A DNA stretch of 7,301 nucleotides from contig NVTG01000063.1 of NCBI GenBank assembly GCA_002401495.1, positions 1 through 7,301 on the forward strand. The letters run 5' to 3'. The stretch's first letter is position 1. Each line of letters starts with the position of its first letter. Below are positions 1 to 6,145 of this stretch, one piece after another. Source of the DNA: Candidatus Kaiserbacteria bacterium (GTDB lineage Bacteria; Patescibacteria; Paceibacteria; UBA9973; UBA2100). The position numbers were made by a program, and so were the translations under genes. Under the pieces are notes generated by a model that made no database searches, had not been told where the DNA came from, and was given only the letters and a program-made list of their open reading frames with translations.

Positions 1-238
1 CTGTCACCTTCGCCCACCCATGGGCAATCGCGACGGTATGTTCTTCATGCAAACACAGAAGCATTCTGGGGTCTTCGTTGCCCAGATGGTTGACCAGACT
101 GTCATGCAAACCACGGAAACTTGATCCGGGATTAAGGGCGACAAATTCAACATCAAGGGTACGCAGCATCTCAGCGATAAGGTCGCTGCCCCAAAGCCCT
201 TCCGATCCTGACGCAACAGGATTCTCGACCTTTTCCAT
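1..238 (-). CDS. Thiamine-diphosphate-binding enzyme, N-terminal 79 residues (runs off the left edge)
   Basis: The minus strand from ATG at 238 is open to the window edge and encodes 79 residues. A GGGAGG ribosome binding site lies just upstream of the start. The protein reads as the N-terminal (Pyr) domain of the acetolactate synthase / benzoylformate decarboxylase superfamily. Residues 17-27 (GSDLIAEMLRT) form the first helix, 33-40 (VALNPGSS) the first strand and loop, and 63-76 contain LHEEHTVAIAHGWA. The Glu after His64 is at the place of the conserved glutamate that activates the thiamine cofactor in this superfamily. The family normally has about 550 residues, so roughly six sevenths lies outside the window. 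The substrate cannot be judged from this piece; acetolactate synthase-like and 2-oxoacid decarboxylase-like proteins share this start. It is divergent from the DoxX-like gene. Confidence 0.85.
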   Translation of the reverse strand, partial: MEKVENPVASGSEGLWGSDLIAEMLRTLDVEFVALNPGSSFRGLHDSLVNHLGNEDPRMLLCLHEEHTVAIAHGWAKVT

Positions 239-539
239 TTTTCCTCCCGGACTTTTCCATCTTTTATCAAAGCAATTTAGAAGTTTTCTTTTTAAATACT
301 TCGATATCTAACATTATGTCAAACGGGATTTCTACATACACTTGGGTTACTATTGAACAACGGTCATCTTTTTTGCTGACTTAGGGCGACCCTTAAAGCC
401 CTACACATGTGCCCGAGGTCACATCAGGTGGAAAATAGATAAGTTTTGAATTGCCAATAACTCGACAATCTATCAGTAATTTTTAGAAGTCTAACAATAG
501 TTCACTTGTGGATCAGCAGCGACCAACAGAGCGAGAAAT
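239..539. other. Divergent intergenic region
   Basis: This 301-base AT-rich stretch separates the two divergent genes and should hold both promoters. I could not pick a convincing -35/-10 pair for either. A short inverted repeat, TAGGGC (382-387) and GCCCTA (398-403) with a 10-base loop, lies near the middle. It is too weak to call a terminator or operator. No coding sequence is visible. Confidence 0.5.
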
Positions 540-887
540 ATGAAGAAACTGAACTGGATAACGATTTATGCCCTGACTCTTGCAGTTTTCTTTGCCATCG
601 GTGGCACAATGAACTTGGCCGCGTCAGACACCACACTGACGGATTATGCAAGATGGGGATACCCGGCTTGGTTCCCATACCTCACCGGCACACTGGAATG
701 GGCTGCGGCCATTCTTCTGGTGTTTCGCGCGACACGCTTGGTCGGATCGGCGCTGGCCGGAAGCGTGATGATTGCCGCCGCCGGAACACTCGTCCTCAAC
801 AGCGAATACGCGCACAGTATCGCACCAATTACGGTACTGATCCTAGTCGCCATCAATGCGCTTGTTCACCTCAAACGCGCGAACTGA
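540..887 (+). CDS. DoxX-like small integral membrane protein
   Basis: The frame encodes 115 residues with four hydrophobic segments at roughly 7-27, 44-62, 67-86 and 94-111, so it is an inner-membrane protein. Residues 40-53 (GYPAWFPYLTGTLE) match the pattern G-(Y/F)-P-x-W-x-x-x-x-G-x-x-E before the second helix of the DoxX-like family. A conserved small-residue stretch, GSVMIAAAGTLVL, forms the third helix. The length of about 115-130 residues is normal for the family. Biochemical function is not established for most members; some have been linked to thiosulfate oxidation or redox stress, and I claim neither here. The start is ATG 540 with a weak GAGCGAG upstream. The gene stands alone on this strand. 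An overlapping frame from 506 is a shadow, because the hydrophobic periodicity exists only in this frame. Confidence 0.8.
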   Translation: MKKLNWITIYALTLAVFFAIGGTMNLAASDTTLTDYARWGYPAWFPYLTGTLEWAAAILLVFRATRLVGSALAGSVMIAAAGTLVLNSEYAHSIAPITVLILVAINALVHLKRAN

Positions 888-996
888 GTCAAACTATCAC
901 ATACATGGGATTCAAATTTTCTTGGACGCCACAACTTCCACTCAACATCCCTGCTGTGTTGCTCTCATGAAACTCCGCTGCAAAACACTCAGTTCC

Positions 997-1074
997 CCCG
1001 AATTATGACAACCTTGAACCTAGCGCCTTCACCAAAGAAACAAATTTATGATGAGCGTTCTTTCACTGTATTAT
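997..1074 (+). repeat. 78-bp imperfect direct repeat, copy 1 (upstream of the antitoxin gene)
   Basis: It begins with the 17-mer CCCGAATTATGACAACC, which is identical to 2946-2962. Further blocks shared with copy 2, in the same order and nearly the same spacing, are ACCTAG, GCCT, TTAyGATGAG and TGTATTAT. Both copies are 78 bp from first to last shared block. The end of the repeat contains a possible promoter, TTATGA-N17-TATTAT, placed to drive the antitoxin gene at 1151. Whether this is a duplicated promoter region or a relic of a mobile element is open. Confidence 0.6.
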
Positions 1075-1150
1075 CCCCTGTTAACGCGCTTAGAGCATAT
1101 GCACACGCGTCGAACTCGAAACGTAGGGAAGGATAAAGCAAGGAAACAAA

Positions 1151-1414
1151 ATGACCTATACTCAAGTCAAGCGCTGGGGGAACAGTGCAGCCATAAGACT
1201 ATCAAAAAAGATGCTAAATCTGGCTGATTTAGAGGTAGGCAGCCTAGTTGAGATCAAAGCTGCCAATGGGCAAATCATCATTCAGAAACGGCTCGCATGC
1301 AAAAAGCTAAACTTGCCGTTCTCCGAAGAAAAAATTTTGAGTGGACTTAACGCTTACGGAGCACATGCAGACGAACTTGCCGAACCCAACGTCACTGAAG
1401 TCCGAGTTACCTGA
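1151..1414 (+). CDS. MazE/AbrB-type antitoxin, apparently without its toxin
   Basis: The frame encodes 87 residues. Residues 1-45 fit the swapped-hairpin AbrB/MazE DNA-binding fold. RWGNSAAIRLSKKML (residues 8-22) corresponds to the family signature K-x-W-G-N-S-x-x-x-R-(I/L)-P, although the usual proline is Ser18 here. LEVGSLVEI and GQIIIQKR follow as strands. The C-terminal tail, EKILSGLNAYGAHADELAEP, matches the toxin-binding tail (L-L-x-G-h-x-x-x-x-x-H-A-D-E). In this family the antitoxin neutralises a co-encoded MazF/PemK ribonuclease and represses its own promoter. The start is ATG 1151, with AAGGAAA ending 4 bases before it. No MazF-like frame (PDRGDI/W or GxEQ..R motifs) follows within the next 400 bases on either strand, so this is an orphan antitoxin or the toxin has been deleted. 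Confidence 0.82.
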   Translation: MTYTQVKRWGNSAAIRLSKKMLNLADLEVGSLVEIKAANGQIIIQKRLACKKLNLPFSEEKILSGLNAYGAHADELAEPNVTEVRVT

Positions 1415-1840
1415 TCTGACAGTTCAGAGACCCCGGACTGACGGGCGAGCAGGAACACCAATCGATCACTTTCTTCTGAAAATTGTCCTTGGCATATCCA
1501 AACCTCATATCTTGATTTCAGATCAATTAATTCATTTCCGATTACTTTATAAGTTCCGATACCAGCTAGTCAAAGTATGAATAGTTTTCGCCCCTGTGTG
1601 ATATCCCAAACCAAGACAGCGCAGAAGATCCAAACCGAAACTCTTGTCTCCCGGTCACATCGCACTTACAATAACGGTTCAAAAATTTAACTGACATCTC
1701 CGCGCTTGCGACCCTCGATGCTCCCGGAACGCCCTTGTGCGATCCGGGTGTTTATGTGTGCCCCAGTTGCACCACATCACCGGCCGGCTTCTTCTATATG
1801 CTTCTCGACGTCTTCTAGATTTCAACCTAGGAGACAAGTG
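1415..1840. other. Gene-free stretch after the antitoxin
   Basis: This 426-base stretch shows no frame with coding character. It is where a MazF-type toxin would be expected, and no trace of one is recognisable. A weak dyad, AGTCCG before the antitoxin stop with CGGACT at about 1434, and another, CCCGGA near 1723 with TCCGGG near 1744, are too loosely spaced to call terminators. The last 20 bases contain the ribosome binding site of the next gene. Confidence 0.5.
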
Positions 1841-2068
1841 ATGTCACGCACCTATCGCAAGCAGAAGGGAAAGCAGATCGCAGAGCGTAATTGCGACTAT
1901 CCGCGACCGCGCTTTCCAGATGGCGTCAACAAAGAATGGCGCAAATTTCGCGTTCACAAACCGATGCGCAGCCGCGAACGCGCATATCTCCGCCATATCA
2001 TCAAAGGCGCAGACTGGAACAGTCTGGTCCCGCTTCCAGATCGATTGCCTATGCCATATTACTGGTAA
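1841..2068 (+). CDS. Small basic protein of unknown function (75 aa)
   Basis: I do not recognise this protein. The start ATG 1841 has a good TAGGAGA site 6 bases upstream, which is why I prefer it to the longer frame from 1706, whose extra 45 residues have no start signal. The protein is very rich in Arg and Lys throughout (MSRTYRKQKGK at the N-terminus, KEWRKFRVHKPMRSRERAYLR at about 31-51). It ends in a hydrophobic, proline-containing tail, PLPDRLPMPYYW. It has no signal peptide, membrane segment or cysteine pair. The composition would suit binding to nucleic acid, but that is inference. It points toward the end of the decayed mutagenesis gene and is separated from it by a 9-bp hairpin. Short phage or plasmid proteins of similar composition exist, so a mobile origin is possible. 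Confidence 0.6.
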   Translation: MSRTYRKQKGKQIAERNCDYPRPRFPDGVNKEWRKFRVHKPMRSRERAYLRHIIKGADWNSLVPLPDRLPMPYYW

Positions 2069-2111
2069 GGGAGAAGGTCGTTTGACAGTATCTGAAACAA
2101 GGCAGATATGT

Positions 2112-2785
2112 TCAGTGAAAATCGTGACTGTCGATTTTCAGGTTTGGGATTTTTTGTGATTGGGATGTATTTGGCTGGCTCAAACTGTCCAGCCCACTTG
2201 CCCAGCGCAAGTTTCGCGGATGACTGTTGTTGCTCCGCGCAATTTTGGTGTTGTCTGTCAGACCTTGCAACATACCCGTCAGATCAACGAGCTTGTCAGC
2301 GATAACATGGGTCACACCATCTTCGCGCTGAAGCTTTCCGGCAACGCCAAGGACAGTTGCCGTCATGATTTCGCGGCGGTGTTGTTCCATCACTTTGCTC
2401 CAGACCACCATCATCAAGGATTGGAAACCGGCATTAGCAAGCATCGGCAAAGACAGATGATAAAGCCCGTCCTGATCAATAGCCCGCCTCTGCCTGATCC
2501 AGAAAACAGGTATTCTTGCTGCTTTTTCTTCCGGTTTTCCCTGATCAATTTGAGCCAGATACCATGCCAAAATCGATGATACCCCAGTATCATGATCACA
2601 GATCACTTCATGCAAGCCAAATGGGGCAATACCGCCAAAGCTGATATTTGACGATAACGGTATAGCCCCAAATGCATGTGAAATCACATGGCCTGCTTGA
2701 TCAGGCAAACCAGAACCCGGTCCTCTGTATATTTGTTCCGCCTGCACCAAGCCGCACGGGCTTCTTTGAGACCCTCAGTCAACAT
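2112..2785 (-). pseudogene. Deletion scar: ImuA N-terminus fused in frame to DnaE2 C-terminus
   Basis: The continuous frame 2750-2112 encodes 212 residues in two parts. Residues 38-114 look like ImuA, the RecA-like SOS mutagenesis accessory protein: SFGGIAPFGLHEV (38-49), ARIPVFWIRQRR (78-89), and DQDGLYHLSLPMLANAGFQS (92-111). Residues ~116-212 look like the end of DnaE2, the error-prone polymerase III alpha subunit: VVWSKVMEQHRREIM, AGKLQREDGVTHVIADKLVDL (split at 137-157), HPRNLR, and a final IPNLKIDSHDFH like the usual IPDL...SRDFH end. The junction is near 2400-2415. The cassette is normally imuA-imuB-dnaE2, so about 1,500 codons have been removed. Upstream, ATG 2785 starts MLTEGLKEARAA in another frame; one lost base near 2750 would join it to LVQAEQIYRG. 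The product has neither the ImuA C-terminal half nor any polymerase active site, so it should be non-functional as a polymerase. Confidence 0.72.
2116..2155 (+). terminator. Possible terminator hairpin between convergent genes
   Basis: A perfect 9-bp stem, TGAAAATCG (2116-2124) and CGATTTTCA (2132-2140), has a 7-base loop. On the plus strand a run of six T follows at 2150-2155, but 9 bases after the stem, so it is not a textbook intrinsic terminator. The stem lies within the last codons of the DnaE2 remnant on the other strand. It could end transcription of the 75-aa gene or act in both directions. Confidence 0.4.
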
Positions 2786-2802
2786 CACACCAAACAACAA
2801 AT

Positions 2803-2817
2803 GTTCACTATTTGTTG
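2803..2817 (-). promoter_or_regulatory. LexA (SOS) box upstream of the imuA remnant
   Basis: Plus-strand GTTC-ACTATTT-GTTG differs by one base from the alphaproteobacterial LexA operator GTTC-N7-GTTC (minus strand CAAC-N7-GAAC). It sits inside a perfect 10-bp inverted repeat (AACAACAAAT at 2793-2802, ATTTGTTGTT at 2810-2819). Its edge is 17 bases upstream of the likely imuA start ATG at 2785, the usual position for repression of imuA-imuB-dnaE2 cassettes. It supports the ImuA reading independently. The long symmetric arms could also be read as a simple hairpin. Confidence 0.6.
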
Positions 2818-2945
2818 TTATTTAGGGATGCGACATCGCAGAGTCAAATTAAAAGCCCGGTCAATGATCAATATGCTTGGATTTGTAACTTACTTGGGAA
2901 CTGTGGCTTCTTACAGGGCAGCAAATCAGTTTACTTGATGCCCCA

Positions 2946-3023
2946 CCCGAATTATGACAACCGCTCACCTAGAGCCTGCATTCTGAGCTGTTCTTACGAT
3001 GAGTATACGTTCAGTTGTATTAT
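2946..3023 (+). repeat. 78-bp imperfect direct repeat, copy 2 (upstream of the right-hand operon)
   Basis: It carries the identical 17-mer CCCGAATTATGACAACC, then ACCTAG, GCCT, TTACGATGAG and TTGTATTAT in the same order as copy 1. It has the same total length. Its end contains TTACGA-N18-TATTAT, a possible promoter about 110 bases upstream of the gene at 3141. An AAAAGGAAG sequence and an ATG follow at 3048-3077, but that frame holds only 20 codons. This looks like a promoter and leader whose original gene has gone. Confidence 0.6.
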
Positions 3024-3063
3024 TCTCGGTCGCGGCCCTGAACTAAGTAAAAGGAAGCATAAT

Positions 3064-3073
3064 CGCGTACGCG
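3064..3073. promoter_or_regulatory. Perfect 10-bp palindrome, possible operator
   Basis: CGCGTACGCG is a complete palindrome lying between repeat copy 2 and the candidate promoter of the 3141 operon. Its position would suit a binding site for a dimeric regulator. Nothing else supports this, and GC-rich palindromes of 10 bp arise by chance. Confidence 0.2.
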
Positions 3074-3104
3074 CATGACCTGTGGATCAATCACTAAAGT
3101 ACCA

Positions 3105-3134
3105 TTGGCGCATTGTTTATTCATCGGCTACACT
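3105..3134 (+). promoter_or_regulatory. Candidate promoter giving a leaderless transcript
   Basis: TTGGCG (3105-3110), an 18-base spacer and TACACT (3129-3134) form a reasonable sigma-70-type promoter. Transcription would start about 7 bases later, at or next to the A of ATG 3141. That would explain why this gene has no ribosome binding site. The -35 region overlaps two CATTG direct repeats (3103-3107 and 3111-3115) spaced 8 bases apart, a layout that ribbon-helix-helix repressors can use. The promoter and the repressor site are both inferences. Confidence 0.35.
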
Positions 3135-3140
3135 TAACAC

Positions 3141-3323
3141 ATGAAAGATTCTAGGTTACGCATCCGATTACGAGAGAGGATTGTCGCCGCGTGTCATGCC
3201 CAGGATAAACCTGCGACACAGGACCTGCTTAAATTCTTGTCTTATGTCGCAATCAAGAAAGGTCTGTACTCCCACGGCAAACTAAAGCGCAGTTCGCGTT
3301 CCCATCGGATCGAAAATTTGTGA
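3141..3323 (+). CDS. Small basic protein, possible ribbon-helix-helix regulator, first gene of the operon
   Basis: The frame encodes 60 residues. The N-terminus KDSRLRIRL resembles the DNA-contacting beta strand of ribbon-helix-helix (CopG/Arc/MetJ) proteins. Two potential helices follow at about 11-20 (RERIVAACHA) and 25-40 (ATQDLLKFLSYVAIKK), where a short turn separates the helices in that fold. The basic tail KLKRSSRSHR is unusual. Length is right for the fold, but no residue is diagnostic, so the assignment is tentative. The stop codon overlaps a GTG start of the next gene (GTGA, 3320-3323), which suggests translational coupling. No Shine-Dalgarno sequence precedes ATG 3141. If it is a repressor, it could control its own operon, as RHH antitoxins and some defence-system regulators do. 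It may alternatively be a chance frame in a leader. Confidence 0.45.
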   Translation: MKDSRLRIRLRERIVAACHAQDKPATQDLLKFLSYVAIKKGLYSHGKLKRSSRSHRIENL

Positions 3324-6145
3324 TTGTTGGGGACTCAGTGAGGAAACGCGAAAACCTATTAGACGCTATCCAAAAAGCCCGTGCTGAGTCCGATGCTCGG
3401 AGGAAAGAACTGCTTGAAAAGCTTCGGACTCAACCCAAGCGAACGAAGCCCAAGAAGAGCCCCGAGCAAGTCGACCAAGCTGACCCAAGCGCTGTTTCTC
3501 CCTGTCGGAACATCGATCCAACAGATGTAGTTCGTGCTGCGCTGGGCCTGCGGCTCATGGCGCTTGGAGACACTGTCGGCCCCGCCATACAGATCAACCG
3601 TCCAACAATCTTTATGTTGCAGGAGCTTCTTCAATCATTGGCAACCGGAGAGTCCAGCGCGCTCCTGCAATGGCCGTTCGGGCAGCGCGATCTATCAGTT
3701 CTCCACCCTCTGACAATGCTCGCTCTGATATGCCAACCCGAAAAAAAGACGACCGACGGGTATAGCTGGTGTGAAGAGCCAACAAGTCTACGCACACTCT
3801 ATTTCCCCTGGCGCGGGGGAGCATCTACGGCAGGTCAGGCTTCGCTGCTCGTGGACCGTCATGAAGTCATTTCGCAGAACAAGTACCATCTTACTCGCCG
3901 ACAGGTTCGCCCGAAGGACCGAAACGAACTTCTTGACGACCTGCACGAAACACTTGGTCACCTTAACTCCCTGAGCAAACGTGAAGCCAGCAAGCCGCAC
4001 TTGGCGCATCCTACGCTGTCCGAAATCTATCCCGTAGCCGTCGCCGATAGTATCGAAGCGCAGCCACGGTTCTTTGATAAAGCTGTCGGCGAGCTCTTCG
4101 GTCGCGTGAAATATGGCGCTGCACTCGACAAGCTTACCGATCACCGTGCGAAGTTGTCCGATCCCAGAAGGGCTCCATATGGGCTCTTCGGTGTCTCGCC
4201 TAAGGTCAAGTTCAGGCAAGCTCTGGCAGCACCAGCTCTCTCATCTACTAAAGGAGTTCCACCTGATATCTGTATTCTTGATCTGGGTTTGGCAGGCATG
4301 AGTCGCCTTGGACCTGCATGGAATGAAATTTTAGAAGACTTTCTTGCCGAAGCTGGAAAACGATTCCCCGGAATGCCGTTCTTTGCGGTCACCCAGGACA
4401 CCTTCGTGCATCAGCGCATCTCGAAGTTGTTGCGCAAGCAAAACAAGAGCGCTCCGCGATCCAGAGTACTCGTCCGCGTAACCCGGGACGCTTTGAACCC
4501 TGATCCTTTGGCGGAAGAGATATCTCCAACCACGGCAAGCTTCACGGCTGTTGCCGGCCCGTCTGCTGAGGCTCTCGCAGCTTTGGCAGAAGCGGCACGC
4601 GGAAGCTCAGATCCTTTTCTCGCCGGAACACTTCGCCGGGAAATGGGGAGTTTGCGAAAGGCTGCGAGCCTGCCTTGCGGTCTAGCGCCCGCTTACGACT
4701 TCCTGTGTCAGGAGATCGGGCAAGACGCGACCGAAATTTTCCTTGAGCACCGTTCCCGAGGAACGCTCCTAGCACCGCTTGAAGACGCCCTCGCTTCGGA
4801 AATTGGCGGCTTGGAAAGAGCACGCATGACAACGGCGCGGGATGCAGTACGTGCCGCATTTGACAGTCTCGATAAAGAAACCCCAATCGGCTCGGTCTTG
4901 GCCGATCTGGTGACGACAATCCTGCGCAAATCGAGCCGCACATTGATCGCTTTCACATCCGACATTGACTTGAGACTTGGTCTGCGCCGCCTGGCCGATG
5001 ACACCGATGCCGGTCGTGCTATGCGAAAGCGTCTCGAAAAAGGGCACATCATTCTCGCCAGCGCCGAGACAATTGAGACGAAGCTGGCCGAGATAGAAAC
5101 GGCGCGCGACCGCAACACATGGAAGAGGCTGGTTCTCATCGCGCCAAATCTGGACTGGTTGTCCAAAGTTTCGGTGCGCGCGTGGCTCCCGGACGAGTTG
5201 ATCGTCTTGTGCGAACGCACATTGGTGGAGCGCGTTGCGGCAGTATTTCAGCGTCTCTCCACGCATCCAGACCTCAGCGGCAAAGAAAAGTTAGGGGCTC
5301 GCCTTGCCGCAATATCAGAAGCTGCCAAAGCCGAGGTGGAAGCCCGCGCAGTGGGATCAGTGAACTTGAATCTGGAACCACTGACGACGACCGAGCCTCC
5401 CGAGATGATCATCGACCTGACAGACAATGAGCCCGATGAGAACGGCGAAATCTGTGAATTTGTACTTTCAAGCGGTCGTACATTGCTTGCCCACTCAAGC
5501 GCGGTCATGATCAGGTATGATCGCAGAGCACCGATAAATCCGTTCCAAACAACGCGTGCGCGATCACTAGCTCCCGGTGAGTCTGTCGTTGTGCCCGACA
5601 CAGCATTTATCCATGAGGCAAGAGACCTTCTTCCGCTGCGCGTGCTCGCCCAAAGCTGGGTTGATGTGTTTCATACGACGGTTGAAGCATCGCTAGCGGG
5701 CATTCCTGGGACCTCATTGAACGCGAAGGCCCGTACCGTACATGCAAGAATCCAGGCGAAGGGTGCGCGAACACAAAGCCACACCGCCGTACTGAATTGG
5801 CTGAGAGTAGAGGAACACAAGCAAGTTCCTCCGGAGAGCCGTCAACCTCATGCACCACAACGTCGCCGGGAGTACATGGCATTCATGGAAGTGCTTGGCG
5901 TTCATGAACCTCTTTCTGAGAAGATATGGTCCGAGGGAATTCAACCTTTGCGCACAGATCGTCGCAGGGCTGGTCAAAGAATGGCCCAGGCCTTTGTGTC
6001 CGTCTTGGTCGATCCACACGGAACCGCTTCCGGATTTAGCTCAGAAGTCCGGGAGGGGATCTTCGCACTCAGAAAGAAGGCGATCGACCATTTAGACCAA
6101 GTTGTTAGCTTAGAAATTCATGAGGTGGGCGGGAATAATGACTGA
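3320..6145 (+). CDS. Large uncharacterised protein; possible DrmE-like subunit of a DISARM-type defence operon
   Basis: The frame encodes 941 residues, soluble, with no signal peptide or membrane segment. The first ~55 residues are highly charged and probably helical (RKRENLLDAIQKARAESDARRKE). I see no Walker A (GxxxxGKT/S), no DExx box, no nuclease and no methylase motif. Alpha/beta stretches that could be Rossmann-like strands occur at about 314-330 (PDICILDLGLAGMSRLG), 353-360 (FFAVTQDT), 545-550 (TLIAFT), 604-612 (RLVLIAPNL) and 622-632 (PDELIVLCERT). The C-terminus has a well-ordered block, RRRAGQRMAQAFVSVLVDPHG, then HLDQVVSLE. The assignment rests on size, position before a DrmA-like N-terminus, and a weak impression of a DrmE-like layout; it is a hypothesis. 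GTG 3320 overlaps the preceding stop. GTG 3338, with GGGGA four bases upstream, is an equally good start. The coding reading itself is secure. Confidence 0.6.
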   Translation: MIVGDSVRKRENLLDAIQKARAESDARRKELLEKLRTQPKRTKPKKSPEQVDQADPSAVSPCRNIDPTDVVRAALGLRLMALGDTVGPAIQINRPTIFMLQELLQSLATGESSALLQWPFGQRDLSVLHPLTMLALICQPEKKTTDGYSWCEEPTSLRTLYFPWRGGASTAGQASLLVDRHEVISQNKYHLTRRQVRPKDRNELLDDLHETLGHLNSLSKREASKPHLAHPTLSEIYPVAVADSIEAQPRFFDKAVGELFGRVKYGAALDKLTDHRAKLSDPRRAPYGLFGVSPKVKFRQALAAPALSSTKGVPPDICILDLGLAGMSRLGPAWNEILEDFLAEAGKRFPGMPFFAVTQDTFVHQRISKLLRKQNKSAPRSRVLVRVTRDALNPDPLAEEISPTTASFTAVAGPSAEALAALAEAARGSSDPFLAGTLRREMGSLRKAASLPCGLAPAYDFLCQEIGQDATEIFLEHRSRGTLLAPLEDALASEIGGLERARMTTARDAVRAAFDSLDKETPIGSVLADLVTTILRKSSRTLIAFTSDIDLRLGLRRLADDTDAGRAMRKRLEKGHIILASAETIETKLAEIETARDRNTWKRLVLIAPNLDWLSKVSVRAWLPDELIVLCERTLVERVAAVFQRLSTHPDLSGKEKLGARLAAISEAAKAEVEARAVGSVNLNLEPLTTTEPPEMIIDLTDNEPDENGEICEFVLSSGRTLLAHSSAVMIRYDRRAPINPFQTTRARSLAPGESVVVPDTAFIHEARDLLPLRVLAQSWVDVFHTTVEASLAGIPGTSLNAKARTVHARIQAKGARTQSHTAVLNWLRVEEHKQVPPESRQPHAPQRRREYMAFMEVLGVHEPLSEKIWSEGIQPLRTDRRRAGQRMAQAFVSVLVDPHGTASGFSSEVREGIFALRKKAIDHLDQVVSLEIHEVGGNND

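Noticed and set aside
4..270. Minus-strand 88-codon frame at the left edge
   Set aside because: It is an out-of-frame shadow of the thiamine-diphosphate enzyme start. The correct frame starts at 238 with a good ribosome binding site and family motifs.
382..403. TAGGGC/GCCCTA inverted repeat as terminator or operator
   Set aside because: The stem has only 6 bp with a 10-base loop and no T run in a useful orientation.
506..970. Plus-strand 154-codon frame overlapping the DoxX-like gene
   Set aside because: The sequence is Cys/His/Arg-rich without domain character. The overlapping frame 540-887 has four clear membrane helices and family motifs.
1341..1580. Frame following the antitoxin, considered as a MazF toxin
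   Set aside because: It overlaps the antitoxin by 74 bases and shows none of the MazF/PemK motifs.
2160..2579. Plus-strand 139-codon frame opposite the ImuA-DnaE2 remnant
   Set aside because: It is the antisense shadow of a frame that carries recognisable ImuA and DnaE2 motifs.
2812..3078. Plus-strand 88-codon frame over the LexA box and repeat copy 2
   Set aside because: It covers non-coding repeat sequence also present upstream of the antitoxin gene in a different frame context, and has no start signal or domain character.
3791..3860. GGASTAGQAS in the large protein, considered as a Walker A loop
   Set aside because: It lacks the GK(S/T) end of a P-loop and no Walker B partner is visible.
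3788..5266. Several minus-strand frames of 130-170 codons inside the 941-codon gene
   Set aside because: These are Arg/Ser/Pro-rich antisense frames typical of shadows in moderately GC-rich coding DNA, and none has a recognisable domain.
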